Origin: Nitrospira sp.
GTDB lineage: Bacteria; Nitrospirota; Nitrospiria; Nitrospirales; Nitrospiraceae
Reading direction: 5' to 3'
DNA length: 64,000 bases
Assembly (NCBI GenBank): GCA_005116835.1
Contig: SWDM01000003.1
Span: 1 to 64,000 of the forward strand
The translations under genes were made by a program, and so were the position numbers. The stretch's first letter is position 1. The number at the start of each line of letters is the position of its first letter. This document shows positions 47,029 to 54,888 of the stretch, in pieces. The notes below the pieces were generated by a model that saw only the letters and a list, made by a program, of their open reading frames with translations, was not told the DNA's origin and searched no databases.

Positions 47029-49254
47029 ATGAAGAACACACTGTTACGTAAACTGATGGTCCTCTTTTTTGTGGTGTTCTTCTGCGCAGTCGGCGGACTG
47101 ACCTATTTCGCCTATATATCGAGCCGAGACGCCATGCTGTATGAATTCAAGATTCGTGGGCATTCCCTCGCCAAGACCATCGCATCCGAGTCGAGAACCT
47201 ATTACCGTAACCGCGATATTGAAGGGTTTACCACCCTCCTCCAATCTCTCGGTGAAACGGAAGATGTGCTGGCCATTCTCACGTATCGTTCGCCCAAAAC
47301 CCTCTGGATCGAATTCGCCGGGATCGAACTCACCCCTGAAGATCTGCCTCTGCGCGAGACCACGAATACCTGGCAGCAGGACAAGGTGCTCACGAGGGGG
47401 CATGTCGTGTCGGAATTCGGAAATGCCGTAGTCGACTCAACGAAACCGGTCCTAGGCACTGGACGTGAAGCAGCCCCCCCGCTCGGCTGGATCCGTGTGT
47501 TCCTGGACCGGCGGGCGCTTGAAGAGCGGCTCAGCACGCTGGTCGCCCGCACCCTACTCATCAGCGGCATGACCATCATGATGGGAGGCGCCCTCTTCAC
47601 CTGGCTGCTCCGAAAATCCCTTCATGTCATCGGCCCCCTCACCGCAGCGACCAAGAAGGTCGCTCAGGGAGATTTGCGCACTATCGTCCCGGTATCCAGC
47701 CATGACGAGTTGGGGGAATTGGCGCAAGCTTTCAACCGCATGACCGAGCAGTTGTTGACGACCACCGTGTCCAAGAATTACATGGACAACATCTTTCGCT
47801 CTATGAACGACTCCCTGATCGTCGTCAATCCGGATGGCGCTATTCGAAGCGTGAACCAAGCCGCCTTACAACTCCTCGGATACAAGGAACAGGAGCTGTT
47901 GGGTCAACACATCGACCTCCTCTTCCCAAAGAAGGAAGGGTGGAGTTCAGGAAATGTTGGCGAAGAATTATTACAAAAAGGCGTGGTCAATCATGGAGAA
48001 ACCACGTACCTTACGAAAGACGGACGGGCGATCCCGATGTTCCTTTCCGAGGCAGTGATGCTGGGCGAGAACGGCAGCGTCCAGGGGATCATCTGTGTCG
48101 GCAAAGACATGACCGAGATCAAACAGGCGGAGAAGCAACTCCGGCTACATGAAACGGCCCTCGAATCCGCTGCAAACGCAGTCGTCATTACGGATCGAAG
48201 CGGGTGCGTCACCTGGACCAACACCTCCTTCACATCGTTGACCGGCTATTCTTTTGAAGAAGTAGCCGGCCAGGACATACGCATCCTAAAGTCCGACCGG
48301 CATGACGATGCCTTCTATCAAAACCAATGGGACACGATCCTCAGCGGAAAGGTATGGCAGGGCGAGGTCGTCAATCGGAAGAAGGACGGGAGCCTGTATA
48401 CGGAGGAAATGACGATCACCCCGGTCTACGACCAGAACGGGAAAATCAGCCACTTCATCTGCATCAAGCAGGACGTCACGGAACGGAAGCGCGGGGAAGA
48501 GGCCATCCGGAAGGCACACCAAACGCTGAAAGAACTCGACCAATTGCGATCGCAGTTTTTTTCCGACATCAGCCATGAGCTTCGAACTCCATTAACCGTC
48601 ATTCGCGGCGAAGCAGAAGTGACCCTCCGAGGAAAGGATAAGCCCGTTGCCGAATACAAAACAGTCCTGGAGCAGATCGTCCAATTGACCAACCAGGTCA
48701 ACAAGTTGGTCGGGGATCTGTTATTTCTCTCGCGATCCGAGTCGGGGACCATTGAGATCGTCAAGCGCCCCCTCCCACTGCTCGATATCCTACAGGAGGT
48801 GCATCGGGAAGCGCGTGTACTGGCGGAGAGAAAACACATTGCCGTAACGTTGAACAGCCCGATGGATACCTCTATCATTGTGAACGGAGATCCGCAGCGC
48901 CTTCGACAACTGTTTATGATCATCATCGACAACGCAGTGAACTACACGAAACAGGAAGGAGCCATCAAAGTAGATCTGGAGAGCGACGGGGCCACTGCCA
49001 GAGTGATTGTGGTCGACAACGGCGTCGGGATACCGGAGGGGGATCTTCCCCATGTGTTTCAGCGCTTTTATCGTGTGAAACAGGGGCGTCAAGACATAGC
49101 CCAGAGCGGGTCTGGCCTAGGGCTACATATCGCCAAATGGATCGCCGAGACGCACATGGGAACAGTCTCCATAGCGAGCGTCCTCAATCGGGGAACCACG
49201 GTCACCATTGAACTCCCCCTCCACGGATCCCAGACTCCCCCGACGGGCGGATAG
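47029..49254 (+). CDS. PAS-domain sensor histidine kinase
   Basis: The 741-residue inner-membrane kinase has TM1 (about residues 8-30), a periplasmic sensor region of about 150 residues, TM2 (about residues 183-205), a HAMP linker, two PAS domains (about residues 265-375 and 380-495), a HisKA helix with the phosphorylated His in 'FFSDISHELRTPL' (about residue 515) and an HATPase domain with N and G boxes ('DNAVNYTK', 'DNGVGIP' and 'GSGLGLHIAKW'). The layout resembles PhoR-type kinases. It lies directly after the porin and PstS-like genes and before an OmpR-family regulator. Confidence 0.93.
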   Translation: MKNTLLRKLMVLFFVVFFCAVGGLTYFAYISSRDAMLYEFKIRGHSLAKTIASESRTYYRNRDIEGFTTLLQSLGETEDVLAILTYRSPKTLWIEFAGIELTPEDLPLRETTNTWQQDKVLTRGHVVSEFGNAVVDSTKPVLGTGREAAPPLGWIRVFLDRRALEERLSTLVARTLLISGMTIMMGGALFTWLLRKSLHVIGPLTAATKKVAQGDLRTIVPVSSHDELGELAQAFNRMTEQLLTTTVSKNYMDNIFRSMNDSLIVVNPDGAIRSVNQAALQLLGYKEQELLGQHIDLLFPKKEGWSSGNVGEELLQKGVVNHGETTYLTKDGRAIPMFLSEAVMLGENGSVQGIICVGKDMTEIKQAEKQLRLHETALESAANAVVITDRSGCVTWTNTSFTSLTGYSFEEVAGQDIRILKSDRHDDAFYQNQWDTILSGKVWQGEVVNRKKDGSLYTEEMTITPVYDQNGKISHFICIKQDVTERKRGEEAIRKAHQTLKELDQLRSQFFSDISHELRTPLTVIRGEAEVTLRGKDKPVAEYKTVLEQIVQLTNQVNKLVGDLLFLSRSESGTIEIVKRPLPLLDILQEVHREARVLAERKHIAVTLNSPMDTSIIVNGDPQRLRQLFMIIIDNAVNYTKQEGAIKVDLESDGATARVIVVDNGVGIPEGDLPHVFQRFYRVKQGRQDIAQSGSGLGLHIAKWIAETHMGTVSIASVLNRGTTVTIELPLHGSQTPPTGG

Positions 49255-49257
49255 GAA

Positions 49258-49355
49258 CGACTCAGGTAGATAGGCTGAAATCGGCAGGCTGAAGGTTTTG
49301 GAACTTCGAACTCCGACCTTCGGCCTGAACCCCTTCAGCCTAAACACCTGAGTCG
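49258..49355. repeat. Word-type inverted repeat (GACTCAGGT and GGCTGAA words)
   Basis: CGACTCAGGT and TAGGCTGAA at the left edge return as their reverse complement at the right edge, and GGCTGAAGGTT faces ACCTTCGGCCTGAA within. It lies between the kinase and the first regulator gene. Confidence 0.7.
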
Positions 49356-49435
49356 CTACCTTGCGTTTACGAAACCCGACTTCCTTCGTCAAACAGATAT
49401 CGACCATCCTTTCAGCGAGATAGAATGCACGAGTT

Positions 49436-50119
49436 ATGCGTATCCTAGTGGTTGAAGACGACAAGCGGATTTCAAATTTCGTCAAGCGCGGCCTTGAGGC
49501 AGAAGGCTACCTGGTGGACCTCGCCCAAGACGGCGAGGAAGGGCTTCAAAAGGGCATGACCCCCTATGACATGATCGTCCTCGACCTTCTACTTCCCGGG
49601 AAAAACGGGTACGAGATCTGCCAGGCCCTGCGCCAAGAGCAGATCCAGACCCCGATCTTGATCCTGACGGCCAAAGATGCGCTCCAAGACAAGCTCCGCG
49701 TCTTCGACTACGGCGCAGACGATTATCTCACCAAACCCTTTGCCTTCGAAGAACTGCTCGCCCGGATCAAAGCCCTCCTCCGCCGCAAGCCATCCTACAA
49801 GGAGTCGGCGGCAGAACTAACAATAGGCGATCTCACGCTAAATCGGGACTCCCGGGAAGTTCGTCGAGGAAGCAAGGCTATTTCGTTGACCAGGAAGGAG
49901 TTCGACTTCCTAGAGTTACTGATGTCGAATCCCGACAAAGTCTTAAGCCGCGTGTCGATCCTCGAACAGGTCTGGGGTTATCATTACGACACAATGACCA
50001 ATGTCATCGATGTCTACATCGGATATCTTCGGAAAAAAATCGACGGCGGCGCGAAGCAAAAACTGATTCAAACCGTACGGGATTTCGGATACAAGATCTC
50101 TGCCAACAAGTCCTCCTAG
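49436..50119 (+). CDS. OmpR/PhoB-family response regulator
   Basis: The 227-residue protein has a receiver domain ('MRILVVEDDKRISNFV', phosphorylated Asp in 'MIVLDLLLPGKNG' at about residue 51, Lys in 'DYLTKPFAFEELL') and a winged-helix DNA-binding domain ('LTIGDLTLNRDSREVRRGSKAISLTRKEFDFLELLMSNPDKVLSR...'). It should be the partner of the PAS kinase just upstream. Three 11-bp-spaced repeats 50-80 bases after its stop could be its binding site. Confidence 0.95.
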   Translation: MRILVVEDDKRISNFVKRGLEAEGYLVDLAQDGEEGLQKGMTPYDMIVLDLLLPGKNGYEICQALRQEQIQTPILILTAKDALQDKLRVFDYGADDYLTKPFAFEELLARIKALLRRKPSYKESAAELTIGDLTLNRDSREVRRGSKAISLTRKEFDFLELLMSNPDKVLSRVSILEQVWGYHYDTMTNVIDVYIGYLRKKIDGGAKQKLIQTVRDFGYKISANKSS

Positions 50120-50162
50120 CCTCGTTTCCCTCTGAGCCGGTCTCGAACCCTTCACATCCCAT

Positions 50163-50192
50163 TTCTTATCAATTTCTCATCTACTTCTCATC
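50163..50192 (+). promoter_or_regulatory. Three 11-bp-spaced direct repeats (candidate operator)
   Basis: TTCTTATC at 50163, TTCTCATC at 50174 and TTCTCATC at 50185 recur with exactly 11 bases between starts. Such one-turn spacing is the pattern bound by PhoB/OmpR dimers. They lie about 120 bases upstream of the receiver-only regulator that begins the polysaccharide cluster. Confidence 0.55.
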
Positions 50193-50312
50193 GGCCTTTC
50201 ACCTCCTTCGGGTAGGCTACTACCACGGAAGAGGTGAGACATCCGAAGGCTGGAGCGTTCTGAACGCTGCACGGATTGTGGACGGGCTCTTGAGATGGAA
50301 GGGGAAGATACG

Positions 50313-50867
50313 ATGCGAGTCCTGCTGGTGGAAGACGATGAGCGAATTGCCGGGTTCATGAAACGTGGGCTTGAAGCAGAAGCCTATGAGGTGGATCTCG
50401 CATCGGAAAAATCCCAGACCCTCGCGCTAACCGAAGCCGGCAAGTACGACACCATCATCATGGATATCTTTCTAGGGGCAGATGACGGATTGGATATCTG
50501 CCGGACGCTTCGGCAGCGATCGGTGGGAACCCCCATCGTGATCATGACGGCCAAGGATTCCGCGGAGACTAGACAGGCAAGCAAAGAAGCCGGCGCCGAC
50601 GCGTATCTTCCGAAGCCATTCCCATTTGACGATCTCGTGGCGACGCTCAAACGCCTTCATGGATCTGAGGCGTCGTCTGCTTCCCTGCAGGACTTGCGGC
50701 CAGAACGCCCTGTACCCCGAGAAGGGCAAACCCAGCGTTTACGTTTCCCCACCGATCTCGTCAAAAGAACCATGAGCCTGGACTTACCGGGAAAAGGACA
50801 TGACGGACATTCAGGCTTTCACCTAAGCGGACCCGCGAGTTTCCACAGGATTAAGGAGCCGGCATGA
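50313..50867 (+). CDS. Receiver-only response regulator
   Basis: The 184-residue protein has a full receiver domain ('MRVLLVEDDERIAGFM', Asp in 'TIIMDIFLGADDGLD', Lys in 'DAYLPKPFPFDDLV'), about 50% similar by eye to the regulator upstream ('KRGLEAE' shared). After about residue 125 there is no DNA-binding domain; the remaining 60 residues are proline- and arginine-rich and probably disordered. It must act through protein contact or as a phosphate sink. The AAGGGGAAG ribosome site fixes the ATG at 50313. Its stop overlaps the next glycosyltransferase by four bases. Confidence 0.85.
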   Translation: MRVLLVEDDERIAGFMKRGLEAEAYEVDLASEKSQTLALTEAGKYDTIIMDIFLGADDGLDICRTLRQRSVGTPIVIMTAKDSAETRQASKEAGADAYLPKPFPFDDLVATLKRLHGSEASSASLQDLRPERPVPREGQTQRLRFPTDLVKRTMSLDLPGKGHDGHSGFHLSGPASFHRIKEPA

Positions 50868-52210
50868 AGAAACTTCTCATCTATTCCCACGATACCTTTG
50901 GTCTCGGCAATATCCGGCGCATTATGAATATCGCCACCTATCTACACCGGGCCATTCCGGATGTATCCATCCTCATCGTGACCGGATCTCCCATGATCCA
51001 GAGCTTTCGCATCCCCAAGGGAATCGATTACATCAAGCTCCCCTGTCTCAGCCGAACGGAGAGCGAGGGGTACTCGGCGAAATATCTCGATTCGAAAATT
51101 GGCGACATCGTTCGATTGCGGTCCGACCTGATCCTCTCAGCTGTGCTCAATTTCAAGCCGGACATCATGCTCATCGACAAGAAGCCCTACGGCGTCAAGC
51201 ATGAATTGCGCGAGACGCTGAGTCTCGTGAAGAGCTATTTACCGAGAACCAGAACCATCCTCCTTCTTCGGGACATCCTCGATGCGCCGGAAGCGACCAC
51301 CAAGGTGTGGGAGGACAACGGATATTACGAGGCGGTGAAATCCGCCTACGACCTCGTGCTCGTGTTGGGAACGCCGGAAATATTCGATCCTCGGGTTGAA
51401 TATAACTTCCCGTTTACAGCTTCTGAAAAGGTCGAGTTCTGCGGATACATCCAGCCGCAATTTCTCCTCAGGGACCGAGATGCGATCAGACAGGAGCTGC
51501 AAATCAAGAGCGCTGAGCGTCTCGTCTTGGTGACACCGGGTGGCGGAGAAGACGGGCATGCTCTGATACAGACCTATATTCAGGCCTTGCGACAGATGCC
51601 ACGCGGGGCGCGCATCCGGAGCCTGATCGTCACAGGCCCGGAGATGTCGGAGTCGCAGCGGCATAGCTTGAACCAGTCGGCTCTGCAGTTTCCCGGCGTC
51701 AGCATGCTCGAATTCACGAATGACCTGCCGAGCTACATGAACGCTTCCGATCTGGTGGTATCGATGGGAGGCTACAACACGGTCTGTGAAATCCTCAGCC
51801 TGAAAAAACGCGCAATCATTGTCCCCCGCGTCCGGCCGGTAGAGGAACAATGGATTAGGGCAGAACGGATGGCCAACTTGGGTCTTCTGGCTACCATTCA
51901 TCCGGACTCCCTGACGCCCCAAGGACTGCTTCGCACGATTCTCGCAGAACTCAGTTCAGACCAGTCCCTGCGTCCTACGCTGGATCTGGCCGCGCTGCCC
52001 ACACTTACGAATCATGTCTTGATGTTGCTCGATGGCAAGGACCAACCGGCGCGTCTATCCCGCAATATTCATACTGGTTCATCGCAAAATCGCATCGAAC
52101 CCAGGCGAGGAGCAAGACCTTCCTTCATCTCGCCCCTAGCCTCTGGCCCCAGGCCTCTTGCCCAAACATTGGCGATTGCACCGGCAACGTTCATGGAAAA
52201 TGCGGTCTAG
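50864..52210 (+). CDS. GT-B glycosyltransferase (MurG-like C-terminal domain)
   Basis: The 448-residue protein has the GT-B fold of COG4671-like glycosyltransferases: 'LLIYSHDTFGLGNIRRIMNIATYL' (glycine loop, about residues 4-27), a 'LNFKPDIMLIDKKPYGVKHEL' region and, in the C-terminal domain, 'LVLVTPGGGEDGHALI' and 'SYMNASDLVVSMGGYNTVCEIL', the nucleotide-sugar-binding pattern of MurG and UDP-glucosyltransferases. The C-terminal 45 residues appear disordered. It overlaps the receiver-only regulator (ATGA), implying coupled synthesis. The partial gene at 63532 is a paralogue (same start pattern). Confidence 0.85.
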   Translation: MKKLLIYSHDTFGLGNIRRIMNIATYLHRAIPDVSILIVTGSPMIQSFRIPKGIDYIKLPCLSRTESEGYSAKYLDSKIGDIVRLRSDLILSAVLNFKPDIMLIDKKPYGVKHELRETLSLVKSYLPRTRTILLLRDILDAPEATTKVWEDNGYYEAVKSAYDLVLVLGTPEIFDPRVEYNFPFTASEKVEFCGYIQPQFLLRDRDAIRQELQIKSAERLVLVTPGGGEDGHALIQTYIQALRQMPRGARIRSLIVTGPEMSESQRHSLNQSALQFPGVSMLEFTNDLPSYMNASDLVVSMGGYNTVCEILSLKKRAIIVPRVRPVEEQWIRAERMANLGLLATIHPDSLTPQGLLRTILAELSSDQSLRPTLDLAALPTLTNHVLMLLDGKDQPARLSRNIHTGSSQNRIEPRRGARPSFISPLASGPRPLAQTLAIAPATFMENAV

Positions 52211-52239
52211 GGTACATTTTACTGACGGCTAGGCACGGC

Positions 52240-54888
52240 ATGAAGACGAAACGGCAGATGGTGGGCTATCTTCTAAAGACCTATCCAAAGGTCTCGGAGA
52301 ATTTTATCCTCCAGGAAATCCTCGATCTCGAAGCGCTCGGGCTCGGCCTGGAGATTTTCTCCCTCCAGCATCCGACCGATGCAATCGTGCCCAGCCTGGC
52401 CAAGCAAGTCCTGGCCCCTGTGACCTATCTTCCGAAGTCCATGGGGAAACGACAGGGCCGTCCATTGATGGCCCATCTCCGGCTGTTCACCGCACACCCG
52501 CTGCGATATATGGATACGTTCAGATTTCTGCGGCAACGACTGGAAGGGCCCTCATGGTCGGAGTTTATCCAAGGCGGCTGTCTGGCATGGCTTCTCTTAA
52601 AGTCAGGTATCCGCCATCTCCACGCGCATTTTGCCACTGAGCCGGCCGGAACGGCCGAACTCGTCCATCGTTTCACAGGGATTCCCTACAGTCTGACCTG
52701 CCATGCGAAAGACATTTTCCTGACCGCCCCCGAAGTGCTCCGCCGGAAGATGCACCACGCCACGTTTGTCGTGACCTGCACAGAAGCGAACCGTTCACAT
52801 CTTCAAAACATTGCAAGCAACGGCACGCCGATCCACCGGCTCTACCATGGATTGAACCTGGCTCGGTTCGATGTATTGCGCAAGAACGAATCCTCCGCTG
52901 ACACCAGCCTTCCCACGATCCTCAGCGTAGGCCGACTTCGTGAGAAGAAGGGCTTTCTAACGCTGATTCACGCCTGCCGGATCTTGGTGGACGCGGGACA
53001 TCGGTTCCGCTGCCAAATCGTCGGATATGGGCCGCTCCAGACGGAGATGGAGGAACTGATCCGCACGCTCGGCCTGGGCGAAACCCTGTCGTTGTGCGGC
53101 AAGAAGACCCTGGAGGAAGTCGTGGACCTCTACCGCCACGCAAGCATCTTTGCCCTGCCCTGCCGGGTCGCGGACGATGGAGATCGCGACGGCATTCCGA
53201 ACGTGTTCATGGAAGCGATGGCGATGGGACTTCCGGTCGTGTCGACCGACGTATCGGGGATTCCCGAACTGATCCACCACAATCGAAACGGCCTCCTGGT
53301 TCCACAGCAAGACGCCGATTCACTGGCCAAGGCTCTGAGCCAGCTCCTCGAGAGCCCGGAACTGAGGCTCCGGCTCGGCCAAGCCGGACGGGAAACCATC
53401 GTGAATAATTTTGTGTCCGAGCAGTCGAGCCGGCAGCTCAAAGAGCTGTTCGCCGAGCATATGCAGGCCCAGCCGACGCGGGTCGAATCCCACGAGGCCC
53501 TGGCTACCGCACCTGCCCGGCATGAGCCAACATTGGCTGATGCGACAACTCGCGGAGGGCAGGGAACGATCGGGTACATTTTGAAAGGCTTTCCCCGCAA
53601 TTCAGAAGCCTTTATCACGAGTGAAATCTATCTCTTGGAACGGATGGGGCTCAGGCTTCGGCTGTTCTCGGCCTTTCAGGGCGACGGCGCCGCCACCGGG
53701 TCTCGTGTCCAGGCTATCGCCTCCCCGCTGACCTACCTCCCCGAATGCGACGAGGCCAAGGACGGCGGGTTCATTCCCTGGTTGCTCTCAAACTTCATGA
53801 GATATCTTCCCAGCCACCTCCACGTGCTGCGGATCGCACCTCGCCGATATCTTCGGACGCTGTTCGAATCGCTGCGGCTGAGTGTCCGTTGCCGGTCGGG
53901 AGCCTTTCGGTGGCCCAAGAAAGTGTTTTACAAAGACTTCCTCCGCTCAGGCTTCATCGCCTGCCAGGTCAACGAGGATAGTAATATCCGCCACCTTCAT
54001 GCGCATTTCTGCCACGGCTCGACCACCATGGCCATGTTCGCCGGCATGCTGACCGGTCTTCCGTTCAGCTTTACGGCTCATGCCAAGGATATCTATCTCC
54101 CGAAACTGAATCCCGGTAATCTGCTCCAAATTAAAATGCGGCGGGCGGAGTTTGTCGTCACCTGCACCGGCGCCAATAAACAGTACTTGGAAGAGGCCTG
54201 TCCTGACGGGGCGCCTGTCTATACAATCTACCATGGGGTCGATACCTCCCGGTTTCATCCCTCACCGGACGGAGAGCCTGATCTACCTGTCATTCTCTCT
54301 GTCGGGCGGTTCGTCGAGAAAAAAGGGTTCCCGTTTCTGGTGCAGGCCTGTCGGATTCTCAGAGACCACGGGCATCAGTTTCAGTGCCGGATCGTGGGCG
54401 AGCCGGACGAGCAAAGCGGGCTCGTTCGTCAGTTGATCTTTCAGTCAGCACTTGAGGACAGGATTGTCATCGAGCCAGGCGTGACCCAGGACGAATTACG
54501 AGCCCTATATCGGCAGGCCACCATGTTTGTCCTGCCTTGCCAGATCGTCGACAACGGAGATCGCGACGGTATCCCGAACGTGCTGGCCGAAGCCATGGCC
54601 ACGGGCCTTCCAGTCGTCTCGACGGACATCTCGGGAATTCCAGAGTTGGTGGTTCACCGTAACAACGGCTTGTTGGTCCCGCAGCGAGACGTACATGCCC
54701 TCGCCAAAGCGATGGAAGAGCTGTTGACCGATGCCCAACTGCGACAGAGATTAGGACAAGCAGGGCGAGACACGATCGGACGCATCTTCGACTCAGCAAC
54801 GACCACGAAACAACTATGCTCGTTATTTGAATCGCAGGCGTGCGTCAAATCGACCGTTCAGAAGGAATCTCATGCCACTTGCTGCTGA
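52240..54888 (+). CDS. Tandem-fused double GT4 glycosyltransferase
   Basis: The 882-residue protein consists of two complete GT4-type glycosyltransferases joined head to tail. Half one runs to about residue 430 and half two from about residue 440. Each starts with a similar block ('GYLLKTYPKVSENFI' and 'GYILKGFPRNSEAFI'), has 'HLHAHF' and 'TCHAKDI'/'TAHAKDI' motifs, a nucleotide domain opening ('ILSVGRLREKKGF' and 'ILSVGRFVEKKGF') and the acceptor-donor signature ('DGIPNVFMEAMAMGLPVVS' and 'DGIPNVLAEAMATGLPVVS'). Both halves keep the catalytic-type acids, so both may be active and transfer consecutive sugars. No frameshift is needed to join them. Confidence 0.88.
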   Translation: MKTKRQMVGYLLKTYPKVSENFILQEILDLEALGLGLEIFSLQHPTDAIVPSLAKQVLAPVTYLPKSMGKRQGRPLMAHLRLFTAHPLRYMDTFRFLRQRLEGPSWSEFIQGGCLAWLLLKSGIRHLHAHFATEPAGTAELVHRFTGIPYSLTCHAKDIFLTAPEVLRRKMHHATFVVTCTEANRSHLQNIASNGTPIHRLYHGLNLARFDVLRKNESSADTSLPTILSVGRLREKKGFLTLIHACRILVDAGHRFRCQIVGYGPLQTEMEELIRTLGLGETLSLCGKKTLEEVVDLYRHASIFALPCRVADDGDRDGIPNVFMEAMAMGLPVVSTDVSGIPELIHHNRNGLLVPQQDADSLAKALSQLLESPELRLRLGQAGRETIVNNFVSEQSSRQLKELFAEHMQAQPTRVESHEALATAPARHEPTLADATTRGGQGTIGYILKGFPRNSEAFITSEIYLLERMGLRLRLFSAFQGDGAATGSRVQAIASPLTYLPECDEAKDGGFIPWLLSNFMRYLPSHLHVLRIAPRRYLRTLFESLRLSVRCRSGAFRWPKKVFYKDFLRSGFIACQVNEDSNIRHLHAHFCHGSTTMAMFAGMLTGLPFSFTAHAKDIYLPKLNPGNLLQIKMRRAEFVVTCTGANKQYLEEACPDGAPVYTIYHGVDTSRFHPSPDGEPDLPVILSVGRFVEKKGFPFLVQACRILRDHGHQFQCRIVGEPDEQSGLVRQLIFQSALEDRIVIEPGVTQDELRALYRQATMFVLPCQIVDNGDRDGIPNVLAEAMATGLPVVSTDISGIPELVVHRNNGLLVPQRDVHALAKAMEELLTDAQLRQRLGQAGRDTIGRIFDSATTTKQLCSLFESQACVKSTVQKESHATCC

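Noticed and set aside
52240-54888. Frameshift or assembly error joining two glycosyltransferase genes
   Set aside because: The frame is continuous through a plausible linker with no internal ribosome site or start codon at the expected point; left as a fusion pending comparison.
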